NCBI GenBank assembly: GCA_019054805.1
Contig: JAHQIY010000003.1
Span: 1,736,001 to 1,800,000, forward strand
Origin: Brachionus manjavacas
Taxonomy: Eukaryota > Rotifera > Eurotatoria > Ploima > Brachionidae
Direction of reading: 5' to 3'
DNA: 64,000 nt
The position numbers were made by a program, and so were the translations under genes. The notes below the pieces were generated by a model. It saw nothing but the letters and a program-made list of their open reading frames with translations. It was not told the origin of the DNA and made no database searches. Positions 40,955 through 51,877 of the stretch are shown one piece after another; the stretch's first letter is position 1, and every line of letters begins with the position of its first letter.

Positions 40955-41920
40955 ATGCTTTCTCGCGCAATTCTAAAAATCTACATTATTTCATTAATAT
41001 TTGTCTCATCTATCTATTTGAACTTAAAATGGACCAAAGAATTTCAGCCAAAACCAAAGCTAGCCAATTCATCAAAAATAATAAATCCTCATAATTTTAA
41101 TTTTATCCTCAATCCGGCCAATTCATTGTGTCAAAACCAAAAAGGCAACGATATTTTGCTTATATGTTTAGTAGAAGTGACTCCATCGGGTTCTTTTGAA
41201 CGGCAGCAAATTAGAGAAACTTGGGCGAACAAGAGCTTATTTAAAAACATCAGAACAGTGTTTTTAGTCGGCTTAAGCAACAATGTGAGCATCAACAAGC
41301 TTGTGGCTGAAGAGAGTCAAAAATATAACGATATTGTTCAAGAAGACTTTATCGATTCATATGAAAACCTAACCATAAAAACAATTATGGGACTTAAATG
41401 GCTTTCAGAATATTGCTCAAATGTCAAATTTGCTCTGAAGACCGATGATGACGTGGTAGTCAATATGCCCGTATTGAAGAGACATATTAAAAAACTTAAA
41501 TGTGATAAGGTTTATATGGGTTATACGGAAGTTAGACCCAAAGTAAACCGTAAAACAAAGTCAAAATTCTATGTTTCAGCAAAAGAGTATGAAAAAAAAT
41601 TTTATGATCCGTACCAGTTCGGTGTAGGCTATTTTTTGAGCCGTGACTTGTACCCAAAATTCTACAACGAGTCATTGTATACAAAGTATTTTAAATTTGA
41701 AGATGTTTATGTAGGAATGTTGGCAAAAAAATTAGATGTTCATCCAAAAAAAAAGAATAATTTTTACTTTTTAGATAGAAAAAGATCTGTAGAAGTGACT
41801 CGATGTTTGAAGGTAAAAATTGATCAAATTTTTTTAGCCTATGTTTACAAAGAAAACTTCCGTATAATATGGAATTGTTTTTATAACTTATCACTAGAAG
41901 CACCTAATAAAAAATTTTAA
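40955..41920 (+). CDS. Beta-1,3-galactosyltransferase-like enzyme (GT31), 321 aa
   Basis: Intact single-exon ORF. It is a type II Golgi glycosyltransferase: a short cytosolic start, a membrane anchor at about residues 6-23, a stem, then a GT31 catalytic domain. Family motifs in order: RQQIRETW (83-90), TVFLVGLS (101-108), DFIDSYENLTIKT (131-143), KTDDDVVVN (162-170, the metal-binding D-x-D), YQFGVGYFLSR (220-230) and KFEDVYVGMLAKKLDV (247-262, with the conserved ED-VY-x-G). Such enzymes transfer galactose or N-acetyl-hexosamine from UDP-sugars in beta-1,3 linkage; the exact acceptor cannot be inferred. Length is normal for small invertebrate members. ATAAATAAA follows near 41950. The start is the only ATG giving a signal anchor. 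Probably functional. Confidence 0.92.
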   Translation: MLSRAILKIYIISLIFVSSIYLNLKWTKEFQPKPKLANSSKIINPHNFNFILNPANSLCQNQKGNDILLICLVEVTPSGSFERQQIRETWANKSLFKNIRTVFLVGLSNNVSINKLVAEESQKYNDIVQEDFIDSYENLTIKTIMGLKWLSEYCSNVKFALKTDDDVVVNMPVLKRHIKKLKCDKVYMGYTEVRPKVNRKTKSKFYVSAKEYEKKFYDPYQFGVGYFLSRDLYPKFYNESLYTKYFKFEDVYVGMLAKKLDVHPKKKNNFYFLDRKRSVEVTRCLKVKIDQIFLAYVYKENFRIIWNCFYNLSLEAPNKKF

Positions 41921-42190
41921 ATCCTCATTTATTTTGAACTTACTGTTCAAATAAATAAAATTACTATAAATTACTTTTCAAATTATATATTTATAATTAT
42001 AACTCTGTAAAATAAATTTAATTTTTTTGACCTTTTTGAAAATTTCCTCAAATTATATCCCATTAAAGGTTGATAAATTTGATGAAATAATTTACAAAAA
42101 GAGTTTTTATAATTAGGTGTTATTTTTGGTGCTATATTTTAATATTTTAATTCTTTGCTATAATAAAATAATGCTATATAATCATTATTT

Positions 42191-42540
42191 TTATAATAAA
42201 AAAAAAATGATATGAAATAATTTTTTTTGGTATAAGAAATAAGAAAATGATATAAAGTTGTTTTTTTTTGAGCCAACCAGTCTACCTCTCTTTTTTATAT
42301 CTACAGTTAGTTCAAAATTTTTATTATTAGCTGAAACAATTGCTACAACTTCATCACGAATACTTGAGCTAATGTCCTCAACATTATTTATTTGTTCAAC
42401 CAAAACATTGTTAGCTTTTTCAACATTTTCTTCATTATTTGCTGCGACATCATCTTTATCATCATCAAAAAATATTTCAAACGATTTCATCATCACTTTT
42501 GTCTGTATCTTGAAGTTCAGAAGGTTGAACCAAAAACTTA
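42191..42540 (-). pseudogene. Transposon-like ORF with AT-hook-like motif
   Basis: Minus-strand frame with an acidic start (FFDDDKDD), SIRDEVVAIV and then KKRGRLVGSKKN, which resembles the KRGRPxGSKN motif found in many transposon proteins. No catalytic domain. Identity uncertain. Confidence 0.3.
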
Positions 42541-42771
42541 AAAATTAGCAAAAGTCAAATTTTGGAAATAATTTTAAAGTAAAGTAATTTCAAAGATTGT
42601 GTAGTAATTTCAAAGAATTATCTTTCAAAGGAATGGGGGCACGTTATAGACCTTAAAAAAATGTCACTTTAACTTTTATCATAATACATAGTGGGTCCCC
42701 AAAAATTAAAAATTGAAGAGTTAGATAAGCAAGAAAAAATTTCATTTCTTCAAAAAGACAAATTTTTTAAC

Positions 42772-42780
42772 GAATTTTTT
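42772..42780. repeat. Left 9-bp duplication of Foldback element 1
   Basis: GAATTTTTT, identical to 43446-43454. AT-rich, so some chance of coincidence. Confidence 0.6.
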
Positions 42781-43445
42781 GAGGTATAGACAATGAAAAT
42801 ATTTAAAAATAAAAATCCTTTCTGTACTTTTTGTACTTTTTCAGAATATTATTTTATTTGGCCCTGTTACTTTTTGTACTTTCTGTACTTTTTGTACTTT
42901 TTCAGAATATTATTTTATTTGGCCCTGTTACTTTTTGTACTTTCTGTACTTTTTGTACTTTTTCAGAATATTATTTTATTTGGCCCTGTTACTTTTTGTA
43001 CTTTCTGTACTTTTTGTACTTTTGGTTCTTAATGGTAATAAAAAAACCTTTTATTAATATTTAACTAATATTTTTCTTACCTTCAGCATACCCGAATCCC
43101 TAAACCAGGGCTCCGCCCCGGACCCCGTTTAAGTTTTAATATAATTATTAAAATTATCATTAATCACAGAAACAGGGCCAAATAAAATAATATTCTGAAA
43201 AAGTACAAAAAGTACAGAAAGTACAAAAAGGAACAGGGCCAAATAAAATAATATTCTGAAAAAGTACAAAAAGTAAAGAAAGTACAAAAAGGAACAGGGC
43301 CAAATAAAATAATATTCTGAAAAAGTACAAAAAGTACAGAAAGTACAAAAAGTAACAGGGCCAAATAAAATAATATTTTGAAAAAGTACAAAAAGTAAAG
43401 AAAGGAAAATGATTTTTTAAAAGTTTGATCTCATTGTCTATCCAT
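42781..43445. mobile_element. Foldback-like element 1 (61-bp tandem repeats in inverted arms)
   Basis: Left arm about 42820-43030: three tandem copies of a 61-bp unit containing TCAGAATATTATTTTATTTG and GTACTTT words. Right arm about 43170-43405: about four copies of the same unit in reverse complement. Outer ends are ATAGACAATGA inverted (42786-42796; 43431-43441). The centre (43035-43165) is unique and has CCAGGGCTCCGCCCCGGACC. The GAATTTTTT duplications fit a 9-bp target site. The ORFs read through the arms on both strands are by-products of the repeats. Confidence 0.88.
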
Positions 43446-43687
43446 GAATTTTTTAAGTGCTTTGTCGAAATTTTTTTAAATCTTTTAAGACTTACGAAAG
43501 ATGACTAGAGAATGGACTTTTTGTTTCAGGCAAGAGAAAAAATTGTAGCACGTTACAATCAATTGGAGAGAAAGAACATCCAATTTATTTTTTTTGTAAT
43601 TTTAAATAATGAAAAAAAATTATTAAAAAAAAATTATTTAAAAAAAATTCTTTTCAAAAAATGAAGAAACCAATTTATTTATTTTTT

Positions 43688-43884
43688 TTCTGCTGTGACT
43701 CCGTCAATACCCGGGGCTTTTCTGTTTTTCAAAGCCTTTAACGCAGCTTCAGTTTCCTTTAGGCTTGGCACTTCGGTGTTAATATCGAGGTCAGTGCTAG
43801 CTGCATCAGTTTTTAGAGACTCTATAGGTTCTGGTCTATTTAGAACTTCTCTAAAGTGCTCAATCCATCTTTGCCCTTATTCTT
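43688..43884 (-). pseudogene. LINE reverse transcriptase N-terminal fragment
   Basis: A clean 65-codon minus-strand frame: GQRWIEHFREVLNRPEP, then EVPSLKETEAALKALKNRKA and PGIDGVTAE. The pattern RW-x-EHF-x-x-x-LNRP followed by LKN-x-KAPGIDG is the RT entry region of RTE/CR1-type LINEs. No flanking coding was followed. It is a different LINE family from A-D. Confidence 0.85.
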
Positions 43885-43899
43885 TTTTTTCCTAATGAC

Positions 43900-46800
43900 T
43901 GAAAAAAAGCAACTAATTTACGCAACTTCATTTTTTTTCGTTAAAAAAGTCTTTTAAATTGACTTAAATTTTTTTATTCATTTAGAATGTGAAAACCTTT
44001 TTTATTTTTTGAAAAAAAAAATTTATAAAAATATTTGTTTATTTATTTATGTCAAAAATTACGCCAGATTTGCGAAAAAAAAATTAATATTAAAGGAAAA
44101 TATTAAAAAAGGGAAATTTTATAAAAATAAAGATTATTTTTTTTGTCTATTTTTGGGATTTAAGAAAACATGCAAAAAAAAAAATTTTACATAATTTCTT
44201 TTTCAACTTATTATTTATTTGTTTTTTTTTTTGTTTAGAGACATCGAATTTCAGATCGCCATTAGGAGGTCGTGGTTAAAGGAGAAAGGTCCGCTGTACC
44301 CATTCCAGCACCTCTTATAAAAAATTCTTCTTTTAAAAATATAAAATAATAATGTCAATTAAATCTATAAATGAAAAATTCAAAGTTTTTTAAATTCCAG
44401 CTTAATATAAAATATGAAAATTTCTAAAAACGAAATATACGAATTAGTATTCTTTTAAAAACGAAAACTCCTTTATCTTTTTAAATAAAATGTTCAAAAA
44501 AAAACTTAATTTTTTTTTACATAAACAAGCATAAAATACAATTCCTAAGAAAAACAGTTCAAACAACCTTAGGTTTTCTGTTCAATTGCGGTGAAGTTTT
44601 TATATCCCAAGTAAGATCTTCCCATTTTCTTAGTATTCGTTTCGTTTAAAATGATTAAAAAAATAAAAAATATGTCTGAACCAAAAATTCTATTATTTAG
44701 ATTTACTTTAAAAAAATGAGCGTTAAAATTTTTTTTCATATTAAACAAATTTTGGCCTGAGAAAGACTTGGTACATTCTCGTTATATTTTAAAAACTAAA
44801 CTTGTCTGCCAAAATATAATCTTAAATCCGTTTATCAAGTATTTTTAGAAAAATTTTGCTATTTTTGAAAAATATATTATAATAAAATATATTAAAAATA
44901 TGGAGATGTTAAACACTAATCAAAGTACACCCAAAACATCTAGAAAAAATTATATTTTGATCATTGGCTTTAAATATTTAACCTTAACAGGTATTGTTAG
45001 TTTTTTTTAATAACTAAAATCAGACCTTTTTTTAACCAAATAATCTTTTCAGTCCGCTTGCTCAAAATTATTTCTTAGAAAAAGTATATAAGGATACAAT
45101 GAATAAAAAAAAAAGTTTAAAAATAAGTGCTTATCTAGTTAATTCTTTAATAAAAAAGTTTGGGATGTTTTGTTTGATGCAATATTTTGTAAGTAGTATA
45201 AAAATTAATTTCTTCTGTTTATTTTTTGCTAATAACAATTAATTAAATTAAATCGAAAATAATATCCCAAGTAAATATTATAAATAATAATAAATAATAG
45301 TAAATATTATAAATATAAATATTATCCCAAGAAAAATTAAATTTTATTAGTATTTAATCAAAGAGTGAAAAAAGTTGAAGCGAAAGGTGAATATTATATT
45401 AATAATTTTAAAATTAAAAAATTAAATAAAAAAATTTAAGGATGATTCCTCTAAAAGATCAAAAGTTATTCAACAAAAACATAAGAAACCTTAATTTTGA
45501 AAAAAAATTTGAAAATTATATAAATCACAAGTAAATACTCGAGTATTTCAGTTTTTAAAATACAAATACGATATGAATACGACATCAGTACTCATCCTGG
45601 TTCTTTTTGACTGATCGACAGATGCTTATGATGGTCCAGCTTAACGGTCCGATTTAAAAACTCCTTTGAAAAATTTGTTATTTTTTTATTTATAGCAATT
45701 TAATTTTTTGATTTTTAATTCAATTAAATTTAATCTTTTTAATTTTTTTCTGAAAGAGCTATTTTTCAATAATATCGACTCAAAAATTAAATGCAAGGTA
45801 CAGAGTCACCTTGACCGCCACACCATTTTTTTAGTTTAGATGAGAATACATATTGAACTTGTATTTATTTTTTAAAAATTAATAACTTGACCTTGCATGA
45901 ATTAATAATTAAAATAATATAAAACCTCCTGTTTTTCATTTTTATGGTTAAAAGTGTTTTGTGCATTAAATATTTAGATCTTGTGTTTATTTAAGTTAAT
46001 TATTAACATTTCAAATTTCAAATTTAAGTTAAATATGAACAAACATATTCGAGTTTTTTTTATATTTAAAATTCTGCTCCAAAATAAAACAAAAATTTAT
46101 TATTTTTTCAATTGAAAATTGAATAAAAAATTTTAATGGGAATAAGAATTGAAATTTGAATTGAAATTGATTAAAATTTTAAGCTCTAATTATTGAAAAA
46201 TATCTAAAAAAATACTTATAACCTTAAAGCTAATAAAAAATTTAAAAAAAAATTTTATAAAAAAATTTTAAATATTTTTATTTGACCCCTTCGGGACCCC
46301 TTCCCCCATTTTGACTACAAAACTGAATCTCCCCACACCATTTTAAAAATCCTGGCTACGCCACTCCTTAAAATTGTTGGTAAAAGTGAATTATCTTAAT
46401 TTTAAGAATTTAAATGATTTTGTGGAATTCGAAAACATAAAACAGAAAAAAAAATTTTAATTTTGTATCTTTTTTTTTCCTTCATTGTATTGAATTAAAA
46501 AAGAAATAATAAAATTTGCATTAAAAAATGTAATTTGTTTTGAAATAAAAATTTTTTAGTAACTAGACTTTTCTAGTGGAAAATAATTGCATTTTGATCA
46601 AGGTAATTTCCAATTTCAATTAAAGGTAATTTAAAATTTTGATAAAATGACCTGTTTATTAGTATTTTAACAATCTTCTGAAATTAAAAATTCAATTTCA
46701 TGGTGGAAAGTTTTTGGTGTTTTCTAACTATTTGGACGAATTCTTTTGAATATATACAATCATAATTAAAAATTGATCATACCTAAAAATATTTTGTAAA

Positions 46801-46905
46801 CTTAGTGATGGATGAATGAATTTAGAATTTTTTTCTCTTTTCTCATTAAAAGATTTGCCAACCGTAAATAAGAAAAAACAAGGCTTTAGTTTGCAAAATT
46901 TGTAG
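43900..46905. other. Long AT-rich stretch without recognised genes
   Basis: Three kilobases of mostly poly-A/T-rich DNA. Small GC-richer patches: 44235-44320 (GGAGGTCGTGGTTAAAGGAG), 45575-45660, and 46285-46370, which ends in CCTGGCTACGCCACT, a common DNA-transposon terminus. No ORF of believable composition and no RNA gene recognised. Confidence 0.45.
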
Positions 46906-46914
46906 TATAAAAAG
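46906..46914 (+). promoter_or_regulatory. TATA box of microprotein gene 3
   Basis: TATAAAAAG, 66-74 nt before the ATG at 46980, in the position shared by the paralogues. Confidence 0.7.
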
Positions 46915-46979
46915 GCTACGTCGATTTTTGTAATATCACTAAATTTTTTTACAATAAATCAATTAAAGAAATTTTCAAA

Positions 46980-47126
46980 ATGAATTTTCCAGTAACTCAA
47001 GCTCCAACTACAACTCAAGTAACCATGGAAGGTCAAACTGCTCAAAAAACCAGACGAGGTGCCTGTGGTGGTGGTGATGGCTGTAATGATGGTTGTGGTG
47101 GTGGTGGTTGCGGTGGTTGCTGTTAG
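46980..47126 (+). CDS. Cys/Gly-rich microprotein, family member 3 (48 aa)
   Basis: Single exon, ATG 46980 to TAG 47124-47126. It begins MNFPVTQAPTTTQV, then MEGQTAQKTRRGAC and a tail of Gly runs with cysteines at 29, 35, 39, 44, 47 and 48 (CGGGDGCNDGC, then CGGCC at the end). It differs from member 4 (49876-50013) by a few residues and a 3-residue length change in the tail, while most synonymous sites are also shared, so the duplication is fairly recent. The gene has a TATA box and lies on the opposite strand from its four relatives. No signal peptide. Function unknown. The Gly-Gly-Cys spacing could suit metal binding or disulfide-linked structural material; both are guesses. Confidence 0.82.
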   Translation: MNFPVTQAPTTTQVTMEGQTAQKTRRGACGGGDGCNDGCGGGGCGGCC

Positions 47127-47416
47127 AGAATCTTCACATGAAATTCCAAAGTCAAACACAAAAATGACAATCCATAACTATTCTCAATATCAGGGTTAAT
47201 TTCATACAATTTTATTTAAATAAAAATTTAAAAAACAGAAAATTTTATCTTCTTATTGTATATTATTGAAACTCTTTGGTTTGATTTCTTTGTTTGCAAC
47301 AAGTTATTATCCGAAATTACATTAAATGTCTTTTTATCAAAAGGTTAGACCAGCAAAAATAAATATGCATAGCAAACATTTTTCTCTAAGAAGAAAGGAA
47401 AAAATTGATGAAATTA

Positions 47417-48250
47417 CAGTGGTGTTCCGGATTTAGTAATTTACGATAATTTACGCAAAAAATAGTAAATTTACCGAATTTGACGTAAAATATTGTAAAT
47501 TTACGTAAATTTACAGATGTAAAAAACATAAATTTAGTAGATTTTGCGTAAAATTTTTATAAATTTCGATCATTATACGTTATTGATGTAAAAAAAAAAT
47601 GTCCAAAAAATTGAAATAATTTGACATTTTTAAAAAACAAAATGAATTTTTTTATTCCTTAAATATTTATTATCAAAATTATGAAAAAAAAATATTTCCA
47701 TAATTTACGTAAATTTTGGTAAAATGTAATCAGATAGTAAAAAATGATTAATGAACATTTTAAAATTAAATTGAAAAAAAATTTTAATTTACATTTTTTA
47801 CATTAAAAAAAAAAATTTAAATAGTTTTAATGCTTTTTAAATGTTTGACCAACCTCCTTGATTTTCTATTACTTTAATTAATATCTAGATTTCAATTTAA
47901 ATTAATTAAAATTTATTTATTTTTTATTTATATTTTTTTAAATGTTTAATGTAATTTTGACATTTTGCAATTTTTTTTACTATTTTTTACCATAAAATTA
48001 ATTACATTTTACCAAAATTTACGTAAATTATTGTAAAATTTTTTCTTTCATAAATTTGAAAATAAAAATTGAAGGATTAAAAATTTTTTTTTTTTTTTTT
48101 TAAATGCCAAATTATTTCATTTTTTTGGAGATTTTTTTTTACATAAATTTACGTAAAATGATCGAAATTTATCAAATTTTACGTAAAATCTAGTAAATTT
48201 ATGTTTTTTTACGTAAATTATCGTAAATTACTAAATCCGGAACACCACTG
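47417..48250. mobile_element. Tc1-like palindromic MITE, 834 bp
   Basis: Ends are long, near-perfect inverted repeats: CAGTGGTGTTCCGGATTTAG ... and its reverse complement ... CTAAATCCGGAACACCACTG, flanked by TA on both sides. The terminal CAGTGGTG and TA site are typical of Tc1/mariner elements. The interior has many TTTACGTAAATT-like palindromic words and a second, nested inverted repeat (about 47700-47755 against 47990-48035, GGTAAAATGTAAT). No ORF. An eroded copy lies at 4501-5042. Confidence 0.93.
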
Positions 48251-48679
48251 TAGTTTTATTTTATATTGTATTAAATTCGAAACAAACTAGAAATCACTTA
48301 AGTAATCACTTACAATGCATGCAGAGGATATTTTGCGAAATTCGGTACAAAATGATAAAAAGAACAGAAAAAATCTAATAAAATTGAATAACTTTTTTTC
48401 TAAAAGTAAAAAATAAGTTCTGTGAATAAAAAATAGTGCAACATTCACAGTTGCATCAACTGTCAATGCCTGCAGCTTGAAATTCAATTTCTGCTAAACT
48501 CTGCAAATTTAGTAGACCTTGAAATTTGATGTAACTTAGAATGTAGCACCAAGTTTTATTCACAGAAAAAAATGTTGGCTGACCGGTGGCTTGACCACGA
48601 GTCAGTCATTTTTATTTAAAGTATAAAGAAAAAGTTCGAAAGCTGCCCGATTAACGGAGAGCAGCTTGCATTTATGTAC
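48251..48679. other. Spacer between MITE and RNase H relic
   Basis: No gene supported. An open frame at 48287-48487 (minus) has no recognisable motif. Confidence 0.35.
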
Positions 48680-49107
48680 ATCTGTAGTAGTGCCAATGCG
48701 TAGGTTCCATTGATGGTAGTATGCGCCTGGAAGTTGCGTCCGCCGGATTGTCGGCGGATGGCACGTATGAGACGTTCATGTGAAACACCGTTCTCATTCA
48801 GTTGATGATGATGATGATGAGCGAAAGGAAACGGTGCATGTTTGCGGCCCCGGTGCTATAGAACCGCGACCATTTTGCTCTGACTCGATTCCAGAGTCCG
48901 ATCACTGCCCGGTTGTCGATGTAGAGCTTGATTCTTGCTGGGTGATCGCACATTAATTCTGGTAGAATCGTTGTAGAGTATAGCTTCTGTTGGGGCGGCT
49001 TCTGAGAACTCACTTCCCGAGTAGCCATTTACAAACCCAAGCTGACGAAACAATTCCCTCTTCAATTCGGTTGAAAATCGTGCGTTACGATTATCATTGA
49101 GATCCAC
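48680..49107 (-). pseudogene. LTR-type retroelement RNase H fragment
   Basis: GC-richer island. Minus-strand frame LYIDNRAVIGLWNRVRAKW, then after a stop FHMNVSYVPSADNPADATSR. The D-N-x-A-x-x-x-L motif followed by V-x-y-V-x-S-x-x-NPAD-x-x-SR is typical of RNase H domains of tyrosine-recombinase or LTR retroelements. A (CAT)n-like run interrupts it at 48803-48822. Upstream open frame to 49107 (STELKRELFRQLGFVNGY) is probably part of the same polyprotein in another frame. Confidence 0.6.
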
Positions 49108-49875
49108 TTGTTATGAGGCTCCAACAGATACAAGGAGATTTACAAACTTCGAAAAATTTAATCTTTTAAAAGAATTTTTTTTTGGATTTGATCAGATAAC
49201 CAACCAATTTAGGAATGTCAACTAAAGCTTTATGAAACGTATACTCTCTTCGTTTTCCAATTCTAAGTCAAATCGCTCGTAAGCTATTTTCCATACCAGC
49301 TTAAAGTACTTTTATTGAGCGGTTTTTTAGTATTTGTGGGACTGTGAGCAGTAAAAGGTCTACAAATATCAACTCAACAACTTTTACAAACAAGGTTCTC
49401 TTAAGGAGTAATTTTGATATATAAAATAAAAAGTGATGATTAAAGTAAAACTAAATTAACCTTGTTAATTTTTTTATAATTATTATAAAGATATTAAAGA
49501 CTTCAGCAAACAAAAAAATTATATCTATTTACAATTTATAATTACTTAAAAATGAATAAAATGATAAAATAACTAAGGTCATTTTTATTTAGTGAAATAA
49601 ATAAGTTATACTTGATTGAAACCAAGTATTTAAGTCCAAGTGTAAGTTTGAGTTTTTACTGACACACATACTCTATGCTTTAAAAAATCAGGTGTAATTT
49701 ATGTTTTTAAAAAATAATTCTATCTATGGAATGAAGAAAATTTAATAAGAAAAGAAAAGAATAATTAAAAAATTTATTCTAATTTAACTTTTATTTTAAA
49801 AACAAATCTCTCTATTTTTAAACCGAGAATATTGCTCAGTTAACATCAAAGATTTGAAATTAAATCAAATGAAAA
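49108..49875. other. AT-rich spacer
   Basis: No gene recognised. A weak transposase-like patch (minus/plus unclear) occurs at 49180-49360 without diagnostic motifs. Confidence 0.35.
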
Positions 49876-50013
49876 TTAACAACAACCTCCACCACCACAA
49901 CCATCATTACAGCCATCACCACCACCACAGGCACCTCGTCTGGTTTTTTGAGCAGTTTGGCCTTCCATGTTGACTTGAGTCGTAGTTGGAGCTTGAGTTA
50001 CTGGAGTATTCAT
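49876..50013 (-). CDS. Cys/Gly-rich microprotein, family member 4 (45 aa)
   Basis: Single exon, ATG 50013, TAA 49876. N-terminus MNTPVTQAPTTTQV, then NMEGQTAQKTRRGAC and tail cysteines at 29, 35, 39, 44 and 45. It is almost identical to member 3 apart from a shortened Gly/Cys end. It is about 2.8 kb from member 3 in opposite orientation, with the 834-bp MITE between them. A TATA element (TATAAATAAGC context) sits 58-64 nt upstream and is shared with member 5. Function unknown. Confidence 0.82.
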   Translation of the reverse strand: MNTPVTQAPTTTQVNMEGQTAQKTRRGACGGGDGCNDGCGGGGCC

Positions 50014-50070
50014 TTTGATAATTTTTTTAGAAATTTAAACTAAATAAAATTTTGAAATTTTGACTTGCTT

Positions 50071-50077
50071 ATTTATA
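50071..50077 (-). promoter_or_regulatory. TATA box of microprotein gene 4
   Basis: Minus-strand TATAAATAAGC, 58-64 nt before the ATG. The same 11-mer occurs before gene 5. Confidence 0.7.
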
Positions 50078-50079
50078 CA

Positions 50080-50721
50080 ATTTAGCTCATCAAATTTAAA
50101 GCCTAAATGTATTTTTTTTAAATAATGAGCAAATATTTTTTCTCGTATAATATGTAAAAAATTTAAAATTCTTGCAAACATGTTTTTTATGCTTCAATAA
50201 ATAGTGGATAATTTTAAACGCTTCGCTAGTAACAAACGTCTCTGAAAGGAGGGTGACAATTGATTTCCGAGCTATTTCATTTTAAATCTAACAAAATCAT
50301 CAGTATTATTATTATCTTTAAATTCACGTCTTGATGATGACTACTAAAGTAAAAAAAAATAAAAATAAACAAAAATTTACATGGATTAATAATGAGAAAT
50401 TAAAGAGCATTCAAGATTAAAGAGTAAACTGTTCTTTTATGTTGTTTTGTGTCTTTTTGTGTTATTTTCCTAGTTCTTCTAAGAATATTCTGTTTTGAAA
50501 TTTTTTTTAAGAGTTTAGGATAAGTGGTTTATGATTTCTGTTAAGGAAAAAACTAATTTTATTATTAGACTAAACTCGTTTAAGTTAGATAAATACTAAA
50601 TCTATAAAAGACTCAACAGGATTTTTTGTAATAAAAACAATAGTTCTAGTCATCTTTATGCAAAATTCATCAAAACGTTAACAATTTATTAAAAGTATCT
50701 AAAAAAGTAAAGGTAGTCTTA
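50080..50721. other. AT-rich spacer upstream of gene 4
   Basis: Nothing recognised besides AT-rich DNA; gene 4 upstream elements would lie in its first part. Confidence 0.35.
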
Positions 50722-50729
50722 GCCAGCGA
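50722..50729. repeat. Left 8-bp duplication of Foldback element 2
   Basis: GCCAGCGA, identical to 51870-51877. Confidence 0.75.
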
Positions 50730-51869
50730 CATTCATGGAAAATTTGAAAAATTATTCAAATTTGAAAAATGTTTTTTCAACTTTGGGTCAATTTGTATTT
50801 AATAATTTTCTCAATTATTTCAATTATATTCAACAATTACAGTTATTCAACTTTCTTCAACTTTTTCAATTATTATCCATAAAACTCCTTCAACTATTTC
50901 AACTATTCAACTGTTAAAGTTATTCAACTTTCTTTAACTTTTTCAATTATTATCTATACAAAAATCCTTTCAATTATTTCAATTATTTAAATATTCCAAA
51001 TGTACAACTTTCATCAACTTTTTCAATTCTTATCCATAAAACTCGTTCAACTATTTCAATTATTCAATTATTACAGTTATTCAACTTTATTCAACTTTCT
51101 TCAACCTTTTCAAATTTTATCAATAAAAAAATCCCTTCAATTATAGCAATCATTCAACTATTACAGTTTTTCAACTTTCTTTAACTTTCTTCAACTTTTT
51201 CAATTTATCAATATAAAAATCTTTGCAATTATTTCAATTATTCAACTATTCCAAATGTACAACTTTCTTCAACTTTCTTCAATTTTTTCAATTTTTATCA
51301 ATATAAAAATGGCTTCAATTTTTTCAATTATACAACTTTTACAGTTATTCAACATTCTTCAACTTTCCTGAACTTTTTCAATTCTTTTGACTTTATCGTT
51401 TTATTTAATGAAATTAAAACAAAAATTTTCATCAGAACAATAAATGATTGTTTTAATTTCAAAATATTACAATATAATTTTAGTTAAAGAAAATTAACCC
51501 TAAAATTAACCATAGTTTGACTAAACGAAAGACGACGCTACTATTAAAAATATCGAATTAAAGGAATTAAAAATTTTTGACCTGAAACCTTGATTTGATA
51601 AAAATTGAAAAGTTGAAGAAAGTTGAATAAAGTTTAATAACTTTAATAGTTGAATATATGAAATAATTGAAAGGATTTTTATATTGATAAAAATTGAAAA
51701 GTTGAAGAAAGTTGAATAAAGTTTAATAACTTTAATAGATGAATCATTGAAATAATTGAAAGGATTTTTATATTGATAAAAATTGAAAAGTTGAAGAAAG
51801 TTGAAGAAAGAAATACAATTATTTGAATAATTGAAAAGTTGAATAATAACAGTAAACTGTCCATTAGTC
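50730..51869. mobile_element. Foldback-like element 2 (TTCAACTTT-type tandem repeats in inverted arms)
   Basis: Left arm about 50740-51395: some six degenerate tandem units of about 80-90 bp rich in TTCAACTTTCTTCAACTTTT. Right arm about 51597-51855: about three units of 88-90 bp in reverse complement (GATAAAAATTGAAAAGTTGA). A unique centre of about 190 bp lies between. The 8-bp GCCAGCGA duplications bracket it, suggesting a hAT-like integration. Same architecture as element 1 at 42781 but unrelated sequence. No real ORF. Confidence 0.85.
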
Positions 51870-51877
51870 GCCAGCGA
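51870..51877. repeat. Right 8-bp duplication of Foldback element 2
   Basis: GCCAGCGA, identical to 50722-50729. Confidence 0.75.

Noticed and set aside
42793-43391. Overlapping Phe/Tyr/Leu-rich ORFs on both strands
   Set aside because: They are read-through of a 61-bp tandem repeat in several frames; no real protein.
42820-43405. CRISPR-like regular repeat
   Set aside because: The whole 61-bp unit repeats without variable spacers and the arms are inverted; it is a foldback element in a eukaryote.
46959-47159. Minus-strand Thr-rich ORF over microprotein gene 3
   Set aside because: Antisense of the Gly/Cys codons (ACC, CAC repeats), not conserved as a protein.
50735-51864. Asn/Leu/Phe-rich ORFs in the second foldback
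   Set aside because: Products of the TTCAACTTT-type tandem repeat.
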